Source: Steromphala cineraria
Taxonomy: Eukaryota > Mollusca > Gastropoda > Trochida > Trochidae
DNA: 64,000 nt
Direction of reading: 5' to 3'
NCBI GenBank assembly: GCA_916613615.1
Contig: OU744726.1
Span: forward strand, 58,358,987 to 58,422,986
The position numbers and the translations under genes are program-made. The notes under the pieces are model-generated. The model ran no database searches. It saw only the letters and a program-made list of their open reading frames with translations, and was not told the origin of the DNA. This document shows positions 21,807-32,008 of the stretch, piece after piece; position 1 is the first letter of the stretch; every line of letters begins with the position of its first letter.

Positions 21807-23779
21807 ATCCTGTGGAACACCATTGCTTCACCTGTAAGCACCTTAAGAAGGCAACACAGGCCAAGTCAATTTGTGAAGATTGTGACATCCTGTTGTGTGA
21901 AGCCTGTGCCACAGAACATCAAGCCATTCCTGTATCATCAGGTCACGTGATTTCACCTCTAGGGGCTGGATCAACTTCACAACTAAAGAAACGCAAAGTC
22001 ATGTGCATTGATCATAAATGTGTTGTTGAATTCTGTTGCAAAGATTGTCTGAAAGCAGTTTGCCCCAAATGCGGTATCATCTACCACAAGAAATGTCCTT
22101 CTGTTGTCACCATCGAATCAATGATTCCAGAAATGAAACAGGTACTTCAACAAAATAGCGATCAAATCAACTCCCATATACAACAGGCAGGAAACACTTT
22201 GAAGAGTAGGAAATCACGAGTGGAGGCAATCACACAACACAAATCTTCTCTGCAGTCAGAGATCAGAAGAGTCAGTCAGCAGGCCGTGGATCTGGTCAGA
22301 AGAAAGGAGAAGAAACTCCTGGATGAACTAGACACACTCACTGAGAAACAGACTGAACAACTGAGAAGTCAGATAAAGTCTGGAGAAACTAACATGCAGA
22401 CATATCAACAGTACTCAGAGTTCATCAAACAAGTCCTGCAGTCTAACAGTCATATGGATATGTATGATATGTACACGCTGTGTCAATCAGGGGAGATAAC
22501 TGCTGAAATACAGAGAAATGATATACGAGAAGACCAGGCGAAAAAGTTTCTGTTTGAGAAACATCTGGACATGGATCAACTTGACAAATTTTTAAAACTT
22601 GGCGATTTGAAGTACGTTACAGACAAAGCATATTTACAGGATACAACTCAACTTCTATCTACAGTTAGTCCTGAAACAATCGTATCTAAACTTAACTCCA
22701 TAGCCGATACTGAAACAACGTTACCTAAAGTTCGCTATACAGTCAGTCCTGAAACAACGGTACATAAACAGCTCTCTACAGATACTACTGAAACAAGGGT
22801 ACCTAAAGTTCTCTCTCCAGTCACTTCTGAAACAACGGTGCCTAAAGTTCTCTCTCCAGTTCCTACTGAAAGAACGGTACCTAAAGTTCTCTCTCCAGTT
22901 GCTACTGAAACAACGGTACCTAAAGTTTTCTCTCCAGTTGCTACTGAAACAACGGTACCTAAGTATCTCTCTCCATACATTGATGAAACAACGGCACCTA
23001 AACCTCTTGCTACAGTCAGTACTGCAGCAAAAGGTGATATAAATTCTCAATTTGCAACCGACATTGAAGTGTTGAATATAGGTGGAATAGACACATTGGT
23101 TATTGTTGACAAATACAACAAAAGTGTTAAGTCCTGTTACTCAAAGAGAGGCAGAGCACATTGCACATCTCTCGAAATTTTAGAATCACCAAATGGATTA
23201 ACAAAGATAGGCCAGGACAGAGTAGCTGTATCACACGACTCACAAAACAGTATTGAACTGATCAAGCTGACTCCTGACCCAATCCTGGTTTCCTCAATCA
23301 AAACAAAGAAGAAGTACAGATGTCTGACCGCTCTCAGTGACACGACTCTGGCTGCAGGTTGTGATGACCCTCCCAGTATTGACGTCCTGGATCTGTCAGG
23401 GAGAGTCCTGAGATCTGTGATCACACCCAGCACTGGTCAGCAGCTGATACAGGGACCATGGTACATGTGTACAACACCTCAGGGTCACATTGTAGTGACA
23501 GATTGTAGATCAGATTCTGTCTACTGTGTAACACAGCAAGGTGAGGTTGTCTACACATACAAGCTGAGAGGTTATGGTGTAACAACAACAGACACTGGTT
23601 CTGTTATCGTGGCTGATTACAGTAACAACAAGATCGTCCAGCTGACAGAGAGAGGGGAGTATGTGAGAGCTCTGCTGACTGGACAAGATGGGATTAATGG
23701 ACCATACGGAGTATGTGTTCATGAGAACAAACTTTATGTTACAGAAGAAGGCAGCGTAATAAATATATTTGAATTTTGA
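21807..23779 (+). CDS. TRIM E3 ubiquitin ligase, coding exon 2 (B-boxes, coiled coil, propeller)
   Basis: Starts after TTTTCAG at 21806 and encodes residues 100-756. B-box 1 ligands are C106, C109, C122, C125, C130, C133, H137, H146; B-box 2 runs C166, H169, C177, C180, C185, C188, H193. A coiled coil follows at about 205-315 (KSSLQSEIRRVSQQ, RKEKKLLDELDTLTEKQTEQ). Residues about 390-500 are a Thr/Pro-rich linker with 13-aa repeats (TETTVPKVLSPVA). Residues about 514-756 contain NHL-like beta-propeller blades (GYGVTTTDTGSVIVADYSNN; NGPYGVCVHENKLYVTEEG). The domain order fits an oligomeric cytoplasmic ubiquitin ligase using the propeller for substrate or RNA binding. Only part of a six-blade set is evident. 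An annotation that starts at the ATG at 21755 would include intron sequence. Confidence 0.9.
22660..22990 (+). repeat. 39-bp coding repeats in the TRIM linker
   Basis: About eight units of 39 bp around CTGAAACAACGGTACCTAAA and GTTCTCTCTCCAGTTGCTA, each encoding 13 residues. The central units (22800-22970) are nearly identical, the outer ones diverged, as expected for ongoing in-frame expansion and contraction. Confidence 0.85.
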
Positions 23780-23869
23780 ATTTCTCATCAATGAGCATAC
23801 TGTTTTGTTCAGATATACACCAATTATTTTGTGATAAGAGAAGTTTGTCACAGATAATTATCATTACCT

Positions 23870-24755
23870 AGGAACGAGTTTGTGTATTTCACATTCCGTT
23901 CTGAGGTATCAAGGGACATTCGTGATATCAGTTCAGACAATCGTAAACTATCTGCTAGCTTTTGAGCTATACAACAAGACATCAAAAACATAAACAGTAA
24001 CCAAGAAGTACTTCGTCTTGATCTCAATGAAGTTTCTGACCTTCTAAATGGTCTCAACCCTACCGACCATTTTTCTGCCTTGAAAGGTGAAGAGCTAGTC
24101 AACACACTGGAAGAAAATTCAACAGGATGGGATAACACTGTGTGGTATACTGGAGTCTCAAGGCGAGAACACTGCAGATGTGAAGGAAAAGGTGTGTGAA
24201 ACATTGAACTCTGCTACACATATAGATACTTCGTTTTCTATGTCAGATATTGATCTTACTCATAGAATTGAGTAGTGAATTAGAGTGAATAACACACGTC
24301 CCATCTCTGTATGCTTTATTAACATGGACTGCAAACTCAAAGCTATATTTTAACGAGCTAAATTTAAGGAGAGTGTTCTTAGAATATCCAATGATCTAAG
24401 TTGCAAAGGAAAAACCTGCAGGATCTCCGACGTGAAAACAAACGTGGATACTACCGGCGAGCCAGCTGGTTGTTGATGACCCACCCAGTGACCGAGTGAA
24501 GAAACCCAGCCAGACAACTCTCCAACAGAACCACTTATCTCCCCCGTATGAACTTTCTCATAGATAGGGGTTTGGCTCGAGCCCTCAACATTCACTTGAC
24601 TCAAATATATTCTTGATTATTCTTTGAAATTTCTCTGGTTTAAGACATAAACTATCCATCTATGACTTCTTTTTATTAAATAATGATTTCATTGGACTAA
24701 CAGAAACGTGTTGCAACAGTGAATTCGATTGTTAATTTCCTGGTTATCTAGCGTA
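23870..24755 (+). pseudogene. LINE 5' region: ORF1 coiled-coil protein and start of endonuclease
   Basis: Pieces on the plus strand resemble an ORF1 nucleic-acid-binding protein: a heptad-like stretch (DIRDISSDNRKLSASF, QQDIKNINSNQEVLRLDLNE), then, after frameshifts, ENTADVKEKVCETLNSATH and DIDLTHRIE, RPISVCFINMDCKLKA and SVLRISNDLSCKGKTC. Near 24635-24750 FSGLRHKLSIYDFFLLNND and FIGLTET resemble the start of an apurinic-type endonuclease. Many stops are present and the RT is missing. It begins about 90 bp after the TRIM stop codon. Confidence 0.55.
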
Positions 24756-24833
24756 GTTATCAGTTTTTTTTGTATTCTGCTTTGTTTATAAATATCTAGA
24801 TTCATTCTAGGTCTAGGTTTAAGACTTAGTTGT

Positions 24834-25560
24834 TATAAGTTTACTAGCTGTCAGGGTCGTCTAGTAGAAGCGCTATGATTGGAGAGGTCTCAACAATAGT
24901 TGGCCAATCGCAGAGAACGTTACTTCTGTAATCCGGGTATTTGCTAGCGTAGGGTATATAAGCGCTGTGCTGCGAGTTAGTCAGCCGTCCACACGACCAG
25001 CATCTGGTTGATAAGGTGAGAGCATCTCCTACCACCTGTTCTTGAAGCAAGAACACCAGGTTCTGTAGCGGAACAACTCCTCTCCCCTTAGGATTAATGT
25101 AGTTTTTCTAAACAAATATATTATTTTTGGTAAGGTTAGACGGGATGGATAGATTCACATTTTTTCTAGCACTGTGGGTATATACATTCTGTAGTTTTGT
25201 AGAGAAAGATTAGTATTAGGAGGAAGCTGGTTAGTTTGGTAAGCAAAGTTATAATTAGTAGGGTTTAGTAATGAGTTGTAATTAATTTTCTTAGGTAAAA
25301 CAGGTTTCTGTGTTAATTTCGTTCTCGGGTAATTTTAAGTGCAGCCTTATCAGAGGGACAACATTGAGAGTGTTTGGTCGCATTATCAGATCTGGGCTGT
25401 AGTATTTTACAGAGGATGTAACATTGCATAGAATTTAGATCAGTCTTGAAGCCACAGTGGTGACAATAGAAGTGATGCTCTTTTACACCTTTAATTGAAA
25501 GAGGAGATATAAATTTACACTTGTTGAAAGGATTCTGTTTATTTTGTAATAAACTTTAAC
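24834..25560 (+). promoter_or_regulatory. Promoter-like region, possibly a solo LTR
   Basis: Contains CCAAT (GGCCAATCG, 24901-24909), a strong TATA box (GGGTATATAAGCG at 24953-24965), a donor-like AAGGTGAGAG at 25015, and AATAAACTTTAAC near 25547. This order (CCAAT, TATA, polyadenylation signal within about 750 bp) fits a long terminal repeat, but no matching second LTR or clean TG...CA ends are seen. It could be a genuine host promoter. Confidence 0.35.
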
Positions 25561-27195
25561 TTGGTTCATATGTTGTCATAGTTGTTTTTCATCCAGCTTC
25601 ATCAGAGCAAGAGAAAAGAACCTGGGGAATAGGATAGGCTTGGCGGTTGACAATTAACGTTCCCCATAAAGATTACATAACGCAAAGTCCGTAAATATGC
25701 CAACCACAAAACCCGTCCTATTACAGTTGTAATTGATATTTCATTAAAATATCATAGTTTTACTTGAACAATAACTCTAGAAAAACAATAACATATTTTT
25801 CTCACAAAATTGATAATTATAAACATCCTTTTACACAAAATACAATTGATAATTTCCTTAAAAGTTGTAATTCAGCAAGAATAAGAAAAAAAATCCATCA
25901 GTTCATTTCATATAACTCATATTTGCTGATTAAAATCACTCATTTTCGCAAACCAATTAGAGTTACGTCCCTTGGATCTACGAGGTTGTACTAGTCACGT
26001 GACCCACGAAAATAGGTGAAACAAAACGCTAATACGAAGTTGGCCACAGACCACAATTATTTTACAGTAGTTTTATCATTATTTTCTTTCTAATACAGCC
26101 TTTTCCCTATATTTCGTTGGGGGTTCAGCTTTCGCACATTGACTGACCTGCCATAGACCACTTTTCAATCATAAATTGTGCACACCTTTTGCGACATCGA
26201 AGGCCAGTAGAGAGTGTAAACAATTGCAAATATGACCCCTGCGTCAAGGCCGTTTAGCATGACATGACCTTCAACATGGGGTCACTTTGCCAGCTCACAC
26301 CAACATTTTAGCAGTAATTCCAAGACCCAGAGAAATTTACACACATACTAGAGGGTGAGGCCTTTCATTTGCATAATCACATGTCACAATAAAGTGTCTA
26401 CAAGTATGTTTCTAAAATAATTCACTGGGACTACTATGTTTCTGAATTGTTCCGGGTTGTGTTAAAAGTTAGGCTATGGAATTGTAGTCTGTGTCATCAT
26501 GCTAACTAACCTACATAAAACATTGATAATAACTAATTTTGCATTATTAATATGCTAATTCTTCATATTGAATAACAGTAAACAAACTGAATGTCTATTT
26601 GATCCGACGTTACCTTCACGAAACCTCCCGGCTTTAAGCCTTTGACCCTACATGGATAAATCATAAAAATAATAGGTAAACAATGCTAAACGTGCCTTAT
26701 TGGCTGATTTCTTGTTATGTTACAAACAGTTTTATGTACGTGAGTCCTTCTTTCGACCAACTGTAAATGTATGCATACTTAAAACAACAGAGCGATGAAT
26801 TGTCAGAACAATATCTATTTAGGCGGGCGACAGACACAAGTGTGTCAAGCAATCTGATTGGTCCAAGTGTACAACGCAGTCTCTACAGAGTTGTTCCCCT
26901 TTGACTGTAGATTTCTATTCGGTCGGATCACATCACTGACAGTAATTTCACATTCTTACATTAACGGTGATATCATACTATATTATATTTCCATTTCTAA
27001 AGGGCCATGATGTATCCTTATTATCTATATCATCATTGATAATGTAATATTTGTAAATGGTAATTGAAGGGTCCGAAGGACTGGGTATCTAACACATCAA
27101 TAAAATGCAACCTTTTCCTTGAAATTGATTTAAATGAAGATTTTCTGACAGCTAAAATGATTTACTATAATCAATTATTTCCTTGAAGCCTAGAG
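25561..27195. other. Spacer without recognised genes
   Basis: The short open frame 25764-25994 is Lys/Asn-rich and unconvincing. No repeat ends seen. Confidence 0.45.
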
Positions 27196-28147
27196 TTTGG
27201 TTGCAGAACTTATAATCGCAATGAAATCGAGGAGTTTTCGAGTTTGGTTGCAGTCCCTTATAGGCAACTGCAACCAAATTGTTTTCTAGCAAATATCCAT
27301 CACTTTTCGTGTCTTGACAAACACTAATTTGGTTGCAGAGATTGTAGTTGCTTGTTGAATAGCAAAGAGACAAATTAATTTTGGTTGCAGGTGTTTTATA
27401 ATTTACCTGTTTGACGTGAAAACAAAAACAAATCAACAATTCCATTTTGACAGGTTCCCTCTCGCCCAGTGTGTCACGTAGTATCATGCGGTATGTAAAG
27501 TGTCCTACAATTGGTTGATTCAGTCTCAAACATTACCAACAATTTTTCAAGTTTCCTAATTTTTGATTGATGATTCATCTTGTTCTGTTTTTGGATAGAA
27601 ACTATTTGTTAAACTTACTTATTGATGTTTATTTTCTATCAAAATCAATTGGCAATTAAAGGAATTTGTGACAGCCAATGAGAATCTTTTTGAGATATGA
27701 TAACAATTCGAATCTGAGCTACGGTAGCACGTTGGAACACAGAAATGAAATTTAGGGATTAATTTGGTCAAATAATGTCAAAAGTACCTACCGTGACATG
27801 CTTTCTGATAGAAACTGTTAAAATAATCAAGGTTAGTGAAATCTTTCTATCCATAATGTCAGAAACGAGTTAATACATGATGTGACATGATCGAAAACCG
27901 GACTCGATAGCGATCGGTAAATGGCTGATGTGTCATTGAAATGTAAATAAAAAGCCAGGTAAGTGATCAACAGTTGTCAAATCATATATTCCATCTGCAA
28001 CCAAATTTTCTACAAGCCCAGGCTCTTCTGTTTGATAAAAACATGTATTTTCTTGGGAAAATAATTTGGTTGCAGTTGCCTATAGGGGACTGCAACCAAA
28101 CTCGAAAATTATGCGATTTCATTGTGATTAATCTTCCTGCAACCAAA
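27196..28147. mobile_element. Foldback element with repeated TTTGGTTGCAG motif
   Basis: A 952-bp unit with nine exact copies of an 11-mer: forward at 27196, 27243, 27328, 27380 and 28065; reverse complement at 27268, 27995, 28090 and 28137. The left order (> > < > >) mirrors the right order, and the outer ~85 bp of each end are inverted copies (ACAATGAAATCG, TTTTCGAG and TATAGGCAACTGCAACC on both). Each end also holds its own small hairpin (12-bp stems at 27243-27278 and 28065-28100). No transposase is present. Subterminal motif arrays like this serve as transposase-binding sites in known DNA transposons; that role here is inference. Confidence 0.7.
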
Positions 28148-28509
28148 TTCAATGTCGTCATTTCATATATCACTGTATAGATAATTATCTCAGCTTCCCG
28201 AAAATTCGAAGTTGAGTTTGTTTGAAGAGCTAGGTTGCATTTAACAGTCCTTTTTGACACCCCGTCAACCGGACCCTTCAATTACTCTCAGGCCAAAATA
28301 TGTTTCAAAATTATGATGAAAATCAGATACGTTTTTCCATTACTCACTAAGATGATGTAAATACAATGTTCAACCATGATACATTGCTTAAGGTTCTATT
28401 AAATATTATATTATGACCGATTGTACCGATATCGATCATTGGTAAGTTATGAATTCAAATTGAATCAAGTTCTGGTTTTTCCTCACATACCTCAAACTTA
28501 AAGCACCTA

Positions 28510-28685
28510 TATCAACCTATATTTCTACTCTGAATCTTATGGGTTCGAATTCCGGTCAGACACCATAAATTTGTGACCTGGATCTGGTACTGTGTTATGC
28601 CTCTCACATTGCATTCACTTAGCCCAGGTGTTAAATGGGTTTCTGAAAACAGAATTTATGAACCTGTATGGCCGCACATAGCGCT
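28510..28685 (+). mobile_element. Degenerate SINE copy related to 4336-4660
   Basis: Has the B-box region GGGTTCGAATTCCGGTC, ACACCA(T)AAATTTGTGA, CACATTGCATTCA and AAATGGGTTTCTG blocks in the same order as the SINE at 4336. It abuts and truncates the 3' side of the Gypsy remnant at about 28686. Confidence 0.6.
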
Positions 28686-29147
28686 TGGAGGCTCCTCAGG
28701 GTAATGATGTACCCTAACATCTGCCTTGAAATTCTGTATTGTTCCTTTTCCCCAAAATACTGTTTTGTAATCTTCCAGGATGTCTGTCATCTTCTTCCCT
28801 TGGTTGTCGATGGCGTTAATCCCATTGAGATGAATGTTCGAACTTCGGAACCACATGCGTCCAAGTAGAGGTACCTTCCTTCCTTGTGCAACAACAAGAG
28901 GCAGTGTTTGTGTTCTTCCCTGGTACTGGGCTGTGACTTGAATCTTCCCAAGGATAGGTATCTTGGAACCTGAGTAACCCTTTAAAGTTATCTTGGACTC
29001 TTGCGGGGGAATATGTGCAAACTTCTTTTTGTACAAGGTTTCACCAATGACTGAGACTTTAGCACCTGTGTCAATTACAAACTCTTGTTGCTTTCCATCT
29101 AGCATGATAACAGCTGTGAACTCTGACCCATTGTGTAAATCATACAA
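28686..29147 (-). pseudogene. Ty3/Gypsy pol: retroviral-type aspartic protease, truncated
   Basis: An open piece beginning near MYDLHNGSEFTAVIMLDGKQ carries the catalytic Asp-Thr-Gly signature in QEFVIDTGAKVSVIGE and the second hydrophobic motif KVPLLGRMWF, as in Gypsy proteases. It then reaches the start of the RT linker (ILEDYKTVF...GTIQNFKADV) and is cut off at the SINE junction, so RT, RNase H and integrase are absent. The protease frame is shifted relative to gag, with an overlap at 29099-29147; whether this was a programmed frameshift or decay cannot be told from one copy. Confidence 0.85.
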
Positions 29148-29990
29148 AGTTGTTCTTCATCGTCGGAATCCTCGTCTGCACTTTCAAGTTGATATGCTTT
29201 TCCCCTTTTCTTGTATTTTCTACCTCCTACCCTCTTATGCTGGTTGCCATGGGAACGGTGATGACTTGATTGTTTACCCTTACATGCCCTTGCTCGATGT
29301 CCAATCTTTCCACATTGGTCACACTTTTTGTTTTTTATTAAACATTTTTCTGAATCATGATTTCCATTACATCTATAACATGCTTTTTGAATGAAATGAT
29401 CATGCTTTGTTGTTCTACTTTGATAAAATTTGTTTACCTGTTCAACTTGTTGTGGCTTGAATGTTTGAGTGTCTTTGTCAGACCTTTCCATAGCAATTGA
29501 TAACTCACAAGCTTTCTGCCATGTTAGCCCCTTGTCTGTCAACAACTTCTTTTGAATGTTCTCAAACCGTAAACCTGCAACAAGTCTATATCGTAAATGT
29601 TCCTCAAGAGTACTTCCAAAATTATAATGCAAAGCAGCACGTTTCAAACCCAGAATGTAATCGGCAATAGATTCATCTTTACCTTGATTTATTTTACTGA
29701 TGTGGCTTATAATAATCTGTGAGAAGTGTTTTCAATTCTAAGAATGACAAGTCCGAAACATCGTTTTGGGATGCTAGCGATATCAATAATTCGAACGCTT
29801 GGGGCCCGACAGCAGCAAGAAACGTGTTAACTTCGTCCTCTTTCTTTATTTTGTTTGCTCTTATCCAAATTTCAAAACGTTTTACATAGTCAGACCAGTC
29901 TTCTTCCCCGAGTCAAACTCGGAAATAAAACCGATGCGCGCGGCCATCTTGGATCTCGTTTTGGTCTCGTTAAGTCTCGCGGGATTCCGT
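29099..29990 (-). pseudogene. Ty3/Gypsy gag polyprotein remnant with CCHC zinc knuckles
   Basis: The C-terminal 182-aa open piece (29099-29647) has the capsid-like tail YRLVAGLRFENIQKKLL, a CCHC-type pair (CYRCNGNHDSEKC and CDQCGKIGHRARAC) and a basic His/Lys-rich stretch. Upstream, in another frame (29700-29925), EEDWSDYVKRFEIWIRANKI and EVNTFLAAVGPQAFELL match the N-terminal half of Gypsy gag. A start codon (MAARIGFISEFD) lies near 29948. A small deletion and frameshift separate the two halves. Confidence 0.85.
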
Positions 29991-30246
29991 GGTGCACCGT
30001 AACTGTATCCTTTCACTTATTTCTTTGTTTCTAGACGTTTATGAGAAGAAAGTTCCATAAGTTCGTTCCTTTATTCCTTTAGAATTGTTCATTAATTCCT
30101 TTAGAATTAAACACACATTTATCTGTAAATCGACGGTAGCCTGTTAGCTGGCGTACGTTCACTTTTGGCGCCTTTAGCAGAACTTTCCTTTATAATGTCT
30201 CTTACCAATTTAGCATTGTTCCCGAAACACAATAGGATCACTTGGA

Positions 30247-30265
30247 TCCCATCCTCGTCGCCAAA
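30247..30265 (-). promoter_or_regulatory. Probable primer-binding site of the Gypsy element
   Basis: Immediately after the LTR, the minus strand reads TTTGGCGACGAGGATGGG, the layout seen downstream of 5' LTRs in several Gypsy lineages. The priming tRNA is not assigned. Confidence 0.45.
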
Positions 30266-30422
30266 TGTTATGTACTTGGGTTCAGGTTCAACAATCTCAT
30301 ACACCATGACATTACGCTGAGTGGAGACAACGTTTGGGTTTATTCCAACATGGCGGACTCATACATCAAGTGACGTCATCGTTATTGTATATATGACGTA
30401 ATCAATCTTGGGGTACTGTACA
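30266..30422 (-). mobile_element. 5' LTR of the Gypsy remnant
   Basis: On the minus strand the sequence begins TGTACAGTACCCCAAG, contains the polyadenylation signal GGAATAAACCC, and ends AAGTACATAACA just before the probable primer site. About 157 bp, with TG...CA ends. The partner 3' LTR is absent because the element is truncated at 28686. Confidence 0.55.
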
Positions 30423-30641
30423 CAGTCATAGTATAGGTTGGGCAACTTATTATTAGTAAATACACTACACCAATCATTTTGGTTAACCTGCCTTTGTTGT
30501 TTTTTAATTACTTGTCAAAGTGATGGTAAACTTTCTTTTGGACGGTAGTTTATTTGGTTGATTTGGTTTTAGTGTTATGACGTTTGTTTGAAAACTATGA
30601 GACTGTAGTTATAAATAATTAACCTCTCAATTTCCTCACAG

Positions 30642-30731
30642 CCTCACCTGAACCGAGCAGTGCTTGAGAGCGATGAGGACGCCATCAAATATTTTATCAA
30701 GAAGGGGGCAGACGCCAACTTCATCAACAAG
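30642..30731 (+). CDS. Ankyrin-repeat protein, internal exon
   Basis: Flanked by CCTCACAG at the left and AAG|GTACGC at the right; 90 bp, phase 0. Encodes PHLNRAVLESDEDAIKYFIK and KGADANFINK, a typical ankyrin helix pair (AV...AIKYFIKKGADAN). The next exon at 31298 continues it in phase (NK|YGAGAIHYAV). Upstream exons are not found; the Gypsy remnant lies just 5'. The protein's function is unknown beyond a likely protein-binding repeat. Confidence 0.75.
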
Positions 30732-31297
30732 GTACGCCATCAAATGGCATAGTCGTCACCAGAGGTTCCGCTTTCCTCTCTCTTTATGCTCAGCCCTTAT
30801 TCACGGACAAATCATATAAAACTTATATCAGATCTTTGCTTTTCAGTTTTCGTTTCGTAAACAACTGAAATTGGATAGGATTATCAAAAATAACAAAGCA
30901 AATTCAAATCTCTCGTACCCAAGTGTATTTCTGATCTGAGTACTACGTTGTAATGTTAAGTGATCCCTATAGTTTAGTTGCTGATTTCTTCCTGTGAAAG
31001 ATCAATTTACATGAAATTGCATGATGACATTAAGTAGAAGAACGTATTTTAAATCAAAAATGCAAATGTAAAATTAACGTACAAAGTTTTGTTTAGCTAC
31101 GAAAGTCAATTTCCCTATCTCAATTGACAATAACTTTTCACAAAAATGCACGCCAGTGTAGTTTGCTGAATAATCGACAACATAACATCCATGTGTTGTT
31201 AACAAATATTAACATGGAAGTTTGTTTAAAAGAAAATTTTGAAAAGTGCTACTGCCCCTTTAACGATATATTCTAAAGCAATTTACGACTGTTCAAG
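30732..31297 (+). other. Intron of the ankyrin gene, holds a MITE terminal repeat
   Basis: A terminal repeat of the AGGGGCAGTAGCACG family (minus orientation, GTGCTACTGCCCCT then TTAA) ends at 31263. Its partner end was not found, so it is a remnant only 35 bp before the next exon. Confidence 0.5.
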
Positions 31298-31405
31298 TAT
31301 GGTGCTGGCGCTATACACTACGCCGTCACTCGCAGCACGCTTCCCGTGCTGCACGTGCTGGAGATGTTGATAGCAGACGGGGCGGACGTGGATCTCAGGG
31401 ACGAT
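31298..31405 (+). CDS. Ankyrin-repeat protein, following exon
   Basis: Preceded by TTCAAG and followed by GAT|GTGAGT; 108 bp, phase 0. Encodes YGAGAIHYAVTRSTLPVLHV then LEMLIADGADVDLRDD, one full ankyrin repeat (G...IHYAV...LEMLIADGADVD). The acceptor pyrimidine tract is weak. The continuation is uncertain: a dispersed repeat and a LINE follow, and the next exon-like sequence is at 33451. Confidence 0.75.
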
Positions 31406-31420
31406 GTGAGTTGTTTATAA

Positions 31421-31966
31421 ACACTTATACCCCACTTCCGGTCTCGATGCTATGGTTTCCTTTGTCCTAACTGTAGGTATATTGACCGAGACACCTATTC
31501 TTTTTTGCACACCCACATTAAGTAAGGTGCAGAGATTTTCAACTTTGGCAAATCAACGTAGTTGTAAAATTTGGAATTTTTGAGAAATGTTACCGACCAA
31601 AGTGGAAATCGAACAAGGGGCCTTTATGTTGCGATGCAACGCCTCTATCAACTAAGCTACTGAGGCTTGATACAGGTAGTGGTACTTTAAGTTGTGTCAT
31701 GTCTATGTTGTTGTTTTTTCCTATATAAGCCTATGGTACTAGTTTGTACCAAATGTTAATGTAATTAAGTCAGTTTATGTTTTTTGAAACGTAATACAGT
31801 GTAAGATGAGTATTGTTCATATATTTTTATCTAGTTCGGCCAATACATATATACATAGAGAAGGGTGAATAGCTTTTTTTCGTCAAATGTAACTCGACCA
31901 GGGTTGGGTTATAAGTCAGATATGCCCACCCTTCACTCGGTGCATCACTCAATATACCTCCTGTTT
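31421..31966 (-). repeat. Second copy of the repeat with embedded tRNA-like sequence
   Basis: Matches 16432-17065 through CACTTCCGGTCTCGATGCTA, AACTTTGGCAAATCAACG, the decayed tRNA-like core (31612-31672) and CCTATATAAGCCTATGGTAC. It begins about 15 bp after the ankyrin exon's donor. Confidence 0.6.
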
Positions 31967-32008
31967 GAATCGTGAGTCTTCGTGTGGTCGTGTAATAAAC
32001 AGAATACT

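Noticed and set aside
22721..23050. Minus-strand open frames of 81-109 aa opposite the TRIM coding exon.
   Set aside because: They are shadows of the 39-bp coding repeats on the plus strand.
24958..24965. Promoter of the downstream ankyrin gene.
   Set aside because: The TATA box is 5.7 kb upstream, separated by an antisense Gypsy element; an LTR origin is at least as likely.
27152..27529. A 125-aa minus-strand open frame.
   Set aside because: It overlaps the motif array of the foldback element and has no family features.
27196..28147. CRISPR-like array (nine copies of one short repeat).
   Set aside because: Repeats are in both orientations with irregular spacing in a eukaryotic context; it is a foldback element.
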